From Akanthomyces muscarius (taxonomy: Eukaryota; Ascomycota; Sordariomycetes; Hypocreales; Cordycipitaceae): DNA of 64,000 nucleotides. The notes under the pieces were generated by a model. That model ran no database searches. It was not told the DNA's origin and worked only from the letters and a program-made list of their open reading frames with translations. Numbering within the stretch: position 1 is the stretch's first letter; every line of letters begins with the position of its first letter. Shown in pieces: positions 10,301 through 19,286 of this stretch. A program made the translations under genes and the position numbers. The stretch is taken from assembly GCF_028009165.1 (NCBI RefSeq), contig NC_079244.1:1674001-1738000 (forward strand). Reading direction: 5' to 3'.

Positions 10301-11016
10301 GTATCAATACTTGTGGCATATGTTTGGCGTATGCGGCCAATATTCTCTGGGTTAAAACCATTATTCCAGTCGTCTTGGTAGGTTATAAGATCTTGCTTGA
10401 TTTTTGAGCAGACTCGTATTCCAGTGCATTTGAAGGCCATATGCCAGCACTGTGCCTGCGCTCCTTTTCCAAGCATCTGCTCCCTATCTCTAGTCAGTAT
10501 ATGCTCAGCATCTGCACACTTGAAGAATTTACTCACAAGAATACCAGAGAAACAGTTGTGCATTTGCCAACCCGAGTTGAACCAAACTGTACCTAGTAGA
10601 TAGTGAGCATAGCACTGGCATATGCCCAGTATTACTTACAATACTCATTTGCTCTTGTATGAAGTTTGTCACTTCCTCAACCTTATCGCCAGCATATGTC
10701 GGGGATATATTTGGTATAATATATACCAATCCATCCATCGATGCTTTTGGATAGCTTGGAAGAGCAATGCAATCAATCACTTTGCGAACGCTCACAGCAC
10801 GCGCTCCGCGCCCACTGAGCATAAGCCCAGACTCTTCAATAATCTCTTTCGGGATATTAAAAAAGCTTGTAGGGTCATCGTCTTCGAGAGTGTTGGCGAA
10901 TAGGTCCTTGATGTTGTTAGCATATGCCCAGAGCCTTATTAGGGTATTCTTACCTCATTATGCTGAAACAGCTGCCCCCAAGGGTTCACCGCGCTTGACT
11001 CTGGTGATGACATCAT
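7339..11016 (-). CDS. MULE-type DDE transposase, 11 exons
   Basis: Exons, 5' to 3': 11016-10954, 10906-10640, 10592-10537, 10489-9936, 9881-9660, 9607-9449, 9401-9180, 9128-9070, 9022-8881, 8833-7659, 7608-7339. All phases agree and give 1062 aa. The catalytic core shows D491 (in IDLSFKMIRG), D574 (in VTTDMDGKQ), C607-x2-H610 (FCQVH) and E693 (in NTNIAESGH), the Mutator-like DDE order in an RNase H fold. The first 440 residues are Cys/His-rich in places and may bind the ends. From about 770 the chain is a Pro/Ser/Thr-rich low-complexity tail with repeated HMP, AYA and GIC peptides, ending in a charged helix. The ten introns are 47-54 nt and each holds GCATATGC (5) or a one-base variant (5). 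The 3' end converges on the second finger gene with 45 bp between stop codons. Confidence 0.88.
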
Positions 11017-11293
11017 GTAATAATATTGAAGTTGATTTTTGTTGTGTGTGATAATAGCATATGTATGGCATATGCGAGGCTTATGTGCTTTATCATTTTT
11101 CTCCTTGTTATCTCTTCACTCAATTTTCTGACCGTCTTTTGCGCCATAGCATGAGAATTCTTCTACACCGTATTTATGGCCGGGGGCATATGCAGAGCTG
11201 GCTGCCGGCATATGCATGGCGTATGCAGATGAGCTTTCCGACAAGCGCACAGTACGTCCATTGCATATGCATTGCATATGCGGTCAAGACTCA
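11017..11293 (-). promoter_or_regulatory. Transposase upstream region, motif-dense
   Basis: The interval between the transposase start and the right inverted repeat has five exact GCATATGC copies (11068, 11186, 11208, 11263, 11274) plus variants such as GCATATGT at 11057. The last two lie 11 bp apart. It must contain the transposase promoter. A regulatory role for the motif here is inference from density. Confidence 0.5.
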
Positions 11294-11362
11294 CCGCTTT
11301 TTGCCTTTTTGCCCCACCTGAACCTTCAATAGCTTTACGACCACCACCAGTGAGCTAGTCCC
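11294..11362 (-). repeat. Right terminal inverted repeat
   Basis: 69 bp, read on the minus strand from 11362: GGGACTAGCTCACTGG inward to CGG at 11294. It equals the left repeat except for scattered substitutions, a 1-bp indel and a tandem duplication of the 8-mer GCAAAAAG that lengthens it. Confidence 0.9.
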
Positions 11363-11374
11363 CCTTGCCAGCCG
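11363..11374. repeat. Right target-site duplication
   Basis: Second copy of CCTTGCCAGCCG, directly abutting the right end of the element, identical to 3767-3778. Confidence 0.85.
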
Positions 11375-12727
11375 TGGTGAGCTGGCAGTGGATCAGCAGG
11401 GCTGTGCTGTTTCGGCGCGGCTCGGAATCCTCTGGACCGAGGAGTGAGATCGGCTAACTTTGCCAAACTGTGCCGGATGGTCGTGATCGATGCGGAAACG
11501 AATGCAAGATGTTGGGCCAAGATTTGCACATTACCACGAGATTTGGTCTGCCACCAGGGTAATCCCGACGAGCTAGTTCCGTAGAGGGCGTCGCTCCCCG
11601 GCAGCTGGTAAAAGTGGACGACGAAGCCGAGGTTCATGTCAACGGCCGGTGTCGGGCGACATGGAAAAGAGAAGACAAATATTGCTAGAAAACGGAGCAC
11701 AATTATCCTTCATCCATCATGGCCTTGGCAAGTTTCTGCTTTGCCGAGAAGATGCTGCACATGAACGACAAAGATGGAGGTGTGGATCGTTGGACAGGGG
11801 CGCTGTAAGATGCATGGGTCAAGGACATTCCTTGCGTGGCCTTTTTGCAGCCAGAGAAGCGAGTGGCCGTAATTTGAAGTACACAAGGTGCGGCGCCAAT
11901 CCCTCTTGGCATCACCTCACCTCTGCTGGCCGGATAAGCCCACCGACTTGCATTGCACGACAGCCAGCCAAACAGTGGGAGGATGGGCTGTCAACTTGGG
12001 GGCCCGCGGCCACAACTGCCAGCGAACTAGCTGGTTAGTGAGACGGGGGCATTTAGACTATGCAAAGAAGCTTATTATTGCCTGGCCCGTAAGCGGAGAG
12101 CTGCCGCCCGTCAGGTCATTAGGGAAATAACGAGAAAAGTCTCCTCGGGCTGCAATCCACCACACCAACCCCGCGAGCTGACTCTATTCCGGCCTTGGCG
12201 TGAGAGGGGCCAATGAATATAGAATAAAAATAATTGATGGGAACCCGGCAAAAAAAGGCCAAGCCTTGGGGCATGTACAAAAATTGAGAAAAAATGCCAA
12301 GAGTGAAGGGGGCTGCGCCCATCAGCCTGGGCAAACCCGCAAAACCTGTCGCCTCCCCCTACCACTCCTCACGCAGGCCCTTTGCTTCTTTCAATCATCA
12401 TATAATACAGCAGCATCGCGCACCTTGACCATCATCATCATCATCACGCCCATCGGACCACGGCACCAGATAACAGCGTCACCCTTTTCGCCCAATGAGG
12501 CGTCTACCTGCGATACTGCATTTGTCAGCGTCTCCGCCTCTGCCTCCGCCGCCCAAGCTAGCACGACGACAATGGAGGTCTTTGGGTTGAAGAGCCAGTC
12601 GCTGCGGTACAAAGTGGACGGCTTTGGCAGCGTCCAGATGTACCTCACGCCGCCGCCTGATTACTTTGGCTTTGCTCTCCCTCCCACACCGCAGCAGCAT
12701 CACCATCTCACGCAAGCCACCACCGCC
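11375..12727. other. Intergenic and upstream region of SDR gene
   Basis: No supported gene. The frame of the SDR gene stays open upstream to about 12200, including an ATG at 12571, but the extension is compositionally poor (His/Gln/Ser-rich, ATC-repeat near 12431) and is probably 5' UTR. Confidence 0.5.
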
Positions 12728-13438
12728 ATGTCCAGCAGCACAGCACAGCCCAAGACGACGCTCGTCGTCGGCGCCTCGCGGGGCATCGGAAGGGAGCTCG
12801 CGCAGCAGCTTGCGCAGCAGCAGCAGCAGACGGGCGGTCAAGTGATTGTCTCTGTGCGCAGCGGCGCCGACTTTGGCGGCAGCCCTAACATGCGCTCCAT
12901 CACGCTGGACCAGTCGTCGGCCAAGTCGGTCAACGAGGCCGCCGGCAGCGTCACCGCGCTGGACACGCTCATCGTCAACGCCGCCATTGGGAACGACGAG
13001 CAGCTGCTGGACACGTCCGAGGAGCGCATGGCCGAGTACATGGACGTCAACGTCACGGGCGTGCTGCGCATCGTCAAGGCCTTTCTGCCGGCGCTCAAGG
13101 CCCGCAAGACGAGGCAGATTGTGCTCGTCTCGTCGACCTCGGGGTCCATCACCCGCCAGGTCAACGCAAAGAGCGGCTTCAAGGGCCCGTACGCCGTGTC
13201 CAAGGCCGCCCTCAACATGGTCGCCGTGCAGCTGCACAACGAGCTGCACGAGTCGGACGGCTTCACCGTGGTGCCCATCCATCCCGGCTGGGTCGATACC
13301 GACATGGGCCGCATCGCGGGCGATGGCGGCATGCCCGTCGCCAAGAGCGCGGCTGGCATTCTCAAAGTCGTTGAGAAGCTTACGCCGCAGAACTCGGCAA
13401 CTTTTTATAATTATGATGGAACGACTTTGCCATGGTAG
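12728..13438 (+). CDS. Short-chain dehydrogenase/reductase
   Basis: 236-aa protein with the SDR Rossmann pattern: GASRGIG cofactor loop near residues 14-20, NAA after the fourth strand, the serine of VSSTSG, and YAVSK as catalytic Tyr-x-x-x-Lys. The spacing and the C-terminal HPGWVDTDMG fit the C-factor/sniffer type of NAD(P)H-dependent cytosolic enzymes; the substrate is unknown. The start at 12728 puts the first strand at the normal distance. An in-frame ATG at 12571 would add 52 residues without family support. No intron. GC-rich codon use is like the neighbours. Confidence 0.85.
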   Translation: MSSSTAQPKTTLVVGASRGIGRELAQQLAQQQQQTGGQVIVSVRSGADFGGSPNMRSITLDQSSAKSVNEAAGSVTALDTLIVNAAIGNDEQLLDTSEERMAEYMDVNVTGVLRIVKAFLPALKARKTRQIVLVSSTSGSITRQVNAKSGFKGPYAVSKAALNMVAVQLHNELHESDGFTVVPIHPGWVDTDMGRIAGDGGMPVAKSAAGILKVVEKLTPQNSATFYNYDGTTLPW

Positions 13439-14737
13439 ATATCAATCATGTACATACAACTTGAGACAGCGTTTTGGGTAATAACGAACAATACACGACT
13501 TTTTTATTTTGATCTTTTTAACCGGACTTGAACATTATCCAATTCTAGTCTTGATAATCGCCGCGGAATATTTGCCGCGGTATTCAATCATAGGGTAGGG
13601 TGAGATGGCGGGTTGAAGCACCACGGACGAACTTGGGTGAGTGAGTGAGCGACCAAAGCCAGCCTCCGTCACTCTTTCTCGTCAGGTGGCACAATGCCGG
13701 AGGAGAGCCACCGAAACAGTGGTGCGCTTGCCCGCTGGAGCAACTGGGATGGCAAATGGGTTGGTAATAATGGCGCACTGTCTGGTGCAGCTCGGCGCCG
13801 CCACATGGTGGACCTTGAACGACGATGCGTTCATTTGTCTGCGTTCCCAGTCCCTGTCTTTTTTTGACATCAATTTTTGGAGACGAAGCCCGATATTCAC
13901 CTCGAGACGAATGTTTTGAACAGCGGAAGCGCCTTGTCCGGGCGCGTCACGATGGAAAGCCAGAAACCAAGGCCAAATCTATGACATGGCGGAACCACCG
14001 TAGCAAGCCACGCGACAATGAGTTCCCTGGGCATGGAAGCTAAATCCGCTAAATAAGAGTCGAAATGCCATTCTGGCACATTCATGGGTCCTCCAAGCAG
14101 CCTGGCCAAGCATAGGTACGCGTGTGAGTTAGCACTTGCATAGCTCCATCAAATAAGCCCTCGTCCTACTGCTCAATCCCCTGCAGCCTTCACCCAGAAA
14201 GGCTGCGATCCTTCCAGATATCAAGATGCCCATGCTGCGACGACGCGCCATTTTCCATCCAATTCTCAAGAAACTGTCGCTCATCACAGCTGCAAACAAC
14301 CTAGCTTGCTTTAACCAACAAACACCAAACCGACGCCCCCGTAAATTGTGACGTAGACTGACGGATTCTCCGTGCCGCTAAACTCTGCTGGCCCTGGGCG
14401 CTTCCTATCACCGTCCAGCTCCCGTTGCGCTACAGTGCACTAACCGAAGCCACAGTGTGCCGGCCAGCCCGTTTCCCGTTCTAAAAACCTGCAATCAGCC
14501 ACCTGGAGCGCCCGCCGGAGACGCGAGGCTGCAGTGCACGATCCCCGGAAAGATGGGATTGTTGTGCAGGGGAGCTGAAGAGTGCGGGAGGCTACTTCCC
14601 GCCCGTCTCGGCGCCGCCTCTCCTTCGTCTTTTTTTCTACTTCTTCATAACCTTCTCTTCTCTCCCCCCTCGTCTGGCCAAGGTTTGCCGCTCAGGGATG
14701 AGGCACGCGACACCAACACCGACTATTCTACATCATT
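13439..14737. other. Intergenic, no gene seen
   Basis: Holds the SDR 3' end and the ATG22 upstream region, which has a pyrimidine-rich run (about 14620-14680) typical of fungal promoters and 5' leaders. Confidence 0.5.
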
Positions 14738-16408
14738 ATGGATTCTGTCCCGCTCGCTGAGGAGAAGAAAACGGTGGTCGACCACGGGAACCCCAAAGGC
14801 CAGTATGTGTCCCCGTCTGCGTCCGACGCGGGGGCTCCTGAGGGGAGGCAGTCGCCGGGCGCCGGCGAGCTGGCAGCAGCCGATGAACGGCCCGGCCTGG
14901 TGATGCCTGCGCTGACCGACACCACCAACATCGCGACGACGACGAGAGGGGAAATTTGGTCCTGGTACACGTACTACATTGGCGCCAACGGCCTGGCCCT
15001 CTTCAACTTTGGCCCGACGGCCTTTCAGAACCTGCTCAGCCAGGCCGCCGGTGGCGACAAGGGCCTCTTGCGCTTCGCCGGCGGCGACCGCGACGTCAAC
15101 AGCATCGTCCTGCTCGCCAACGGCATCTCGTTTGCCATCCAGGCCGTCCTGTTCCTCATGATTGGCGCCTGGGCCGATTTTGGCTCCGGCCGTCGCTGGG
15201 TGCTCGTCATCTGGTCCATCATCGCCTACGCCATCGGCTTCGCGTGGCTCGGCGTGCACGACCCGAGCAAGTGGCAGATTGCCGCCGGCCTCTACATCGT
15301 CGGTCTCATTGCCTACCAGCTCACCCTGACCTACTGGACGGCCGCCTTCCCTTCGCTTGCGCGTAACACGACTTGGATCAAGGACTCGCGCACCGCCTAC
15401 GCAAACGCCGAAATCACGCTCAAGGAAATGGATCGCCGCGACGAGATGGAACGTAGCCGCTTGAGCAACGTCAGCTTCTACATTCAGTCGGTGGGCGAGA
15501 TTTTCATCCTCGCCATCATTGTCGGGATCATGTACGCCGTGCATGTGCGCCGCAGCACAGAGGACAACAACTGGGGGCTCTCGGTGCTCATTGCCTTTGC
15601 CACGGGCGTCTGGCTGCTGCTGTCGCTGCCGTGGTTTCTCATGGAAAAGACCCGGCCGGGAATGAAGATCCCGCCGGGGTTAAACATTGTCACCGTCGGC
15701 TTCTGGCAGCTATACGAGGCGGCTGGCCAGATATGGCAACTGAAGCAGAGCGTCATCTTCCTCGCCGGCTATTTCTTGCTCGGCGACTCCCTCAACACCA
15801 CCGTTACAGTGATTGCCACGCTGCAAAATCAAGTCATTGCATACGATACGCTCAAACTGACGTACCTGCTCATCGTCGGTATCGCTGCCCAGGCCGTGGG
15901 AATCGGCCTGTTCTGGCTGATACAAAAGCGCTGGAATCTCAGTGCCAAGACAATGTTCAACGCCGTCATGCTGTCTATTCTACTGCTCGACGGCTGGGGC
16001 ATGATCGGAAACTGGACAGACAAATTTGGCTTCAAAAACGAATGGGAGGTCTGGCTATATCAAGCCTTTTACGGACTGGTGGTATGCCCTTGGTACAGCT
16101 ATTCTCAGATTATGATTTCCTCCGTCACGCCGCGCGGTCACGAATTCCTCTTCTTCTCCATCTTCAACATCATCGGTAAAGCCTCAAGTTTTATCGGACC
16201 ACTTATTAGCAGCCGAATCATTGACGCGACACCGGGCGGCACCAACAACAGCGCGCCCTTTTACTTTTTATTCGCCTTGAGTCTGCTCAGCGCCGTGGGA
16301 CTGTGGGTTTTCCTCGACCTCGAAAAGAGTGCGCGCGAGCAAGAAGTGTTTTTGGCCAAAGAAAAACTCAGGATTGAAAGCGATAGCAACAGCGCGACGA
16401 CGGCATGA
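14738..16408 (+). CDS. ATG22: Atg22-type vacuolar amino acid effluxer
   Basis: Intronless 556-aa membrane protein. After a hydrophilic N-terminus of about 70 residues comes the Atg22 signature region (GEIWSWYTYYIGANGLALFNFGP), then about a dozen hydrophobic segments in the major-facilitator layout and a short charged C-terminal tail. Atg22 members export amino acids from the vacuole after autophagic breakdown. Fungi carry several Atg22-like paralogs, so this may be a family member other than the autophagy-dedicated one. Length matches the family. Confidence 0.85.
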   Translation: MDSVPLAEEKKTVVDHGNPKGQYVSPSASDAGAPEGRQSPGAGELAAADERPGLVMPALTDTTNIATTTRGEIWSWYTYYIGANGLALFNFGPTAFQNLLSQAAGGDKGLLRFAGGDRDVNSIVLLANGISFAIQAVLFLMIGAWADFGSGRRWVLVIWSIIAYAIGFAWLGVHDPSKWQIAAGLYIVGLIAYQLTLTYWTAAFPSLARNTTWIKDSRTAYANAEITLKEMDRRDEMERSRLSNVSFYIQSVGEIFILAIIVGIMYAVHVRRSTEDNNWGLSVLIAFATGVWLLLSLPWFLMEKTRPGMKIPPGLNIVTVGFWQLYEAAGQIWQLKQSVIFLAGYFLLGDSLNTTVTVIATLQNQVIAYDTLKLTYLLIVGIAAQAVGIGLFWLIQKRWNLSAKTMFNAVMLSILLLDGWGMIGNWTDKFGFKNEWEVWLYQAFYGLVVCPWYSYSQIMISSVTPRGHEFLFFSIFNIIGKASSFIGPLISSRIIDATPGGTNNSAPFYFLFALSLLSAVGLWVFLDLEKSAREQEVFLAKEKLRIESDSNSATTA

Positions 16409-16800
16409 AGCAACGAGGAGACCGTGGAAGAAGACTTGCGTTTTGTTTTGAGACTCATCACGCATTTTGGCTGTGGACATCGTTAGAATTCGATTGCAGC
16501 TCGTTTCTCCCTTATAACCTGTGTGATGCGCGCACGCCGTTGATACTAACTACAGGTAGTAGGTACCATGCTGGCAACGCAAGGTTGACTCAGCCAGGCA
16601 GGCTTCTTTATTGACCAACCGGGACTGTGTAGAAGTATGAGGTTTACATTCGAGGTTTGCTAGCAGGTTGTAAAGACCGGCTATGCACAAGCGTAAGGTA
16701 ACGTAAAGAGATTCCCAGTAGGCTGTAAAAGTAATAGCAACATCTTGCAATCTTGCAATCTTGCCATTCTTATCTTGATTGACAGTTTCTCCTCAGCCCC
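16409..16800. other. Intergenic between convergent genes
   Basis: 392 bp between the stop codons of the Atg22-like and TPR genes. No gene seen; it should contain both 3' ends. Confidence 0.6.
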
Positions 16801-18474
16801 TTAAACTTTGGTTCTGCAGAAGCACGACGACTTGATGGGTACGTCGGCCAGCTCCAGCGCAGCCTTCAATTTTTCGCCAACGTCTTCTGCTTCATCCTTC
16901 TTCCCAAGCTTGACTAGACATTCATGAAATCCATGCAGGGACCATACATTGTGCGGGTGTTGGTGCGCACGAGGCACAGAGTCGTCTATGCCCAGATCGG
17001 CTCTGTAGACAGCCAGGGCCTCCTCCACACACCCTTGCTCAAGAAGCAACGCACCATACGCGTGCCTCACCGGCTGCATCCAGCCCCAGGGCTCGTCATA
17101 CGGCAAGTTGTCATACAGGGTAATGCCGTCGCGGAGATGCGCAAAGGCATTCTCGTGGTTTCCAGCGCGGTACTCGACTTCGCCGCTGAGAAGCGCCGCG
17201 CCGACTTTGAGAATCTCGGTGCACTGGTTGTTGAACAGAGTGCGCGACTCCTTCACGTTGGCGCGCGACTTTTCAAAGAGCGCCTGCTGCTCCCTTGCGC
17301 TGTCGACGTTTCCGAGAGCGGCATGCGCCACGCCCTTGGCGTAGTACGTGAGCGCTGTGCAGACGCAGTACAGGTCCTGGTCCTCGGGCAGCTCCAGCGC
17401 CAGCACGTCGTCCCAGCGCCCGAAGCGGATTAGGGCGTGCACGCGCATGGCGAGGAACGACTCGAGCCAGTCGGCCATGGGCGGCGACTCGATGCGCAGC
17501 AGCTCCTCGGAGATGCTCGACTCGAGCCTGGCCACGGTGTCGAGCGCCAGCGCCGACTGGCCGGAGAACATGGCGCCGTAGAGCAGGAAGTGGTAGTCGT
17601 GGCTGCGGTAGAGCGTATAGAACATGAGGGCGCCCTCGCGGGCCAGGAACCTTTCGTCGGCGGCGACGGCGGCCGCGTTGGCGCGGCCGGCCGCGGCGTA
17701 GTCCCCGACGAGAACGTCAATGTGGCTCGGCATGTGGTTCAAATGACCGGCGTCGGGGACCAAGCCGCGGAGGGCATTGGCCGCGGGGAGGGCGGCATCC
17801 GGCGTGGTGGACATTTCCATGAGGTGGATGTACATGTGCAGAGCACCGGGATGCTGGCGTCCGCCGGGGAGGGATAGAGCGTGGTCCAGGACTTTCTTCA
17901 CTTCGAGTGTCCTGGCGCCCTCGGCGGGCTTTCCCGTGCGGATATCCCAGAGCGCCCATGGGGTGAGATTCATCATGGCGTCGGCATACAGCGTCGCAAC
18001 GTCCAGATCGTTTGGAAACTTGGCGGCAACACCGCCCATGGCATCGGCATAGTCTGCATTCCAGATGGCCGTCTTCTTCCCGTCTTCACCCGCATCAGGC
18101 GTCTCTTTCTGCGGGTAGCGGTAGCGCAGAGCGTGTATGAGCTGCTGCTCCACGGACGAGAGCGAAGCGTGGTGGTCCTGGGCCAGCGCCGTCGCCTGTT
18201 CAACGGCCTCGTGCGTGCGCTGCGTGGCCGACTTGCGCTCGCCCTCCTCAAAGGCCTCCCACGGCTTGTTGTAATTGGGGCCCAGCGCGTAGGCAAGACC
18301 CCAGTAGGCCATGGCGCAGTCCGGATCTGCCGCGATGGCATGCTCGAAGCACTTGGCGGCCTCCTCGTGGTTGAAGCCGTAGCTCCAGACCAGGCCGCGG
18401 TCGAACCATGTCTGCGCGTCCTTGCTGGCGGTGGTGACGGAGCGAGAATGGGTGCCCAGGTCGTAGTACTCCAT
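16801..18474 (-). CDS. TPR-repeat protein
   Basis: Intronless 557-aa protein. Near the N-terminus sits a clear tetratricopeptide pattern (WFDRGLVWSYGFNHEEAAKCF then AIAADPDCAMAYWGLAYA), and later helical pairs, e.g. AHAALGNVDSAREQ and a run ending GCVEEALAVYRADLG. No enzyme motif or signal peptide is visible. Homologous architecture is common in bacteria and fungi under the label TPR domain protein without a known role, probably a cytosolic scaffold. An antisense frame of over 200 aa is a GC-bias shadow. Confidence 0.8.
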   Translation of the reverse strand: MEYYDLGTHSRSVTTASKDAQTWFDRGLVWSYGFNHEEAAKCFEHAIAADPDCAMAYWGLAYALGPNYNKPWEAFEEGERKSATQRTHEAVEQATALAQDHHASLSSVEQQLIHALRYRYPQKETPDAGEDGKKTAIWNADYADAMGGVAAKFPNDLDVATLYADAMMNLTPWALWDIRTGKPAEGARTLEVKKVLDHALSLPGGRQHPGALHMYIHLMEMSTTPDAALPAANALRGLVPDAGHLNHMPSHIDVLVGDYAAAGRANAAAVAADERFLAREGALMFYTLYRSHDYHFLLYGAMFSGQSALALDTVARLESSISEELLRIESPPMADWLESFLAMRVHALIRFGRWDDVLALELPEDQDLYCVCTALTYYAKGVAHAALGNVDSAREQQALFEKSRANVKESRTLFNNQCTEILKVGAALLSGEVEYRAGNHENAFAHLRDGITLYDNLPYDEPWGWMQPVRHAYGALLLEQGCVEEALAVYRADLGIDDSVPRAHQHPHNVWSLHGFHECLVKLGKKDEAEDVGEKLKAALELADVPIKSSCFCRTKV

Positions 18475-19286
18475 GATGGGAGGAGTCGTATCTGATTTAT
18501 AGAAACCAGGCTTGTGCTTCTAGCGTCAAAATGAGAGAGATAATTTGAGCAGATTTAAAAAGAGCCCCCAAGATGGAGCTTGAATGTAACCAGCAGTCCG
18601 GGGATGAGCGCCCCATGTCATCATCGTCTGCGGCTGCATGCACGAAAAAACGCGGGGCAGATTCCGACACCGGGCGGAACCATCAAATACGCAACACTAG
18701 AATGCAAATTAAAAAAGAAAAAAACTGTCAAAAAGAAACCGAGAAATTGCGAGATCATTGCATGGTGACTCGGAAACATTGGAATTTTTCCCATCGAGAG
18801 GCAGAACCATCATCAAGTCGTCAACAAGCGATATTCATCACATCAGTCTGACAGGGTCGACGGTGAGACGCGCCTGCTCAGCATCATGCAACATATACGT
18901 AAAAGTGATTCAAGCACAGTCGCAAATGATAAACTCCCTTCATTATGATACTAGTCTTTTTCTTCTGGATGACGATCAGAAATGCGGGCTTACCTTTACC
19001 TATTTTGACAGTCGCCTACTATCTGATGAGCACAGCTTTTATTTATTTTTATAAATCCTTGATCCCAACATGAATCTTCGTTTAACACAGATAGTTGCTC
19101 TATTAATTGTAGTCGAGAGATCAACTCGTTATAGTTAAGTCGTAGCTATAATCACAACTGAGCAACTCACTAATAAGAGCCGTGTTCTGCTTACGTTCTT
19201 CACTAATCATTTACCATGATGTAGCCACCTTCTTGCATATAAAGCAAGACGTCCCGTGATAAACAGCGGAGGGGCCACTCATCAGA
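18475..19286. other. Intergenic, no gene seen
   Basis: AT-richer stretch with only short open frames. It includes the upstream region of the TPR gene and the 3' flank of the CxxC protein gene. Confidence 0.5.

Larger units (their letters stand above)
3872..11281. repeat. Dispersed GCATATGC palindrome array (45 copies)
   Basis: I count 45 exact copies, starting at 3872, 4125, 4223, 4299, 4398, 4497, 4575, 4693, 4783, 4883, 4989, 5103, 5210, 5313, 5392, 5509, 5606, 5682, 5747, 5810, 5919, 5975, 6059, 6327, 6808, 6927, 7000, 7091, 7150, 7497, 7743, 7973, 8197, 8947, 9168, 9626, 9895, 10165, 10618, 10920, 11068, 11186, 11208, 11263 and 11274. Of these, 22 lie in introns, 10 in exons and 13 in non-coding intervals. 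One-mismatch forms (GTATATGC, ACATATGC, GAATATGC) are also frequent. Chance would give about 0.1 exact copy in this length. No exact copy was noticed elsewhere in the window. Confidence 0.95.
3779..11362. mobile_element. MULE-type DNA transposon, apparently intact
   Basis: Complete element of 7584 bp with imperfect terminal inverted repeats (3779-3840 and 11294-11362), a 12-bp target-site duplication, and three intron-rich genes with uninterrupted spliced frames. The genes are two plus-strand finger proteins (4243-5605, 6219-7293) and a minus-strand DDE transposase (7339-11016). The whole body between the inverted repeats is studded with the palindrome GCATATGC, which is absent from the host flanks. 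No stop codons from repeat-induced mutation are seen, so the copy looks young or protected. The Mutator-like assignment rests on the D-D-E order with a CxxH between the second D and the E. Confidence 0.9.

Noticed and set aside
3872..11281. Repeated octamer as a CRISPR or satellite array
   Set aside because: The repeat is 8 bp with irregular spacing, lies in exons, introns and spacers of a eukaryotic element, and no cas-like gene is present.
3779..11362. Starship, Helitron or Maverick identity
   Set aside because: No tyrosine recombinase, Rep/helicase, polymerase or capsid-type gene. Inverted repeats with a 12-bp duplication and a DDE transposase fit a cut-and-paste element.
12200..12727. 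Long N-terminal extension of the SDR gene
   Set aside because: Open by chance. The sequence is low-complexity and family members begin close to the GASRGIG loop.
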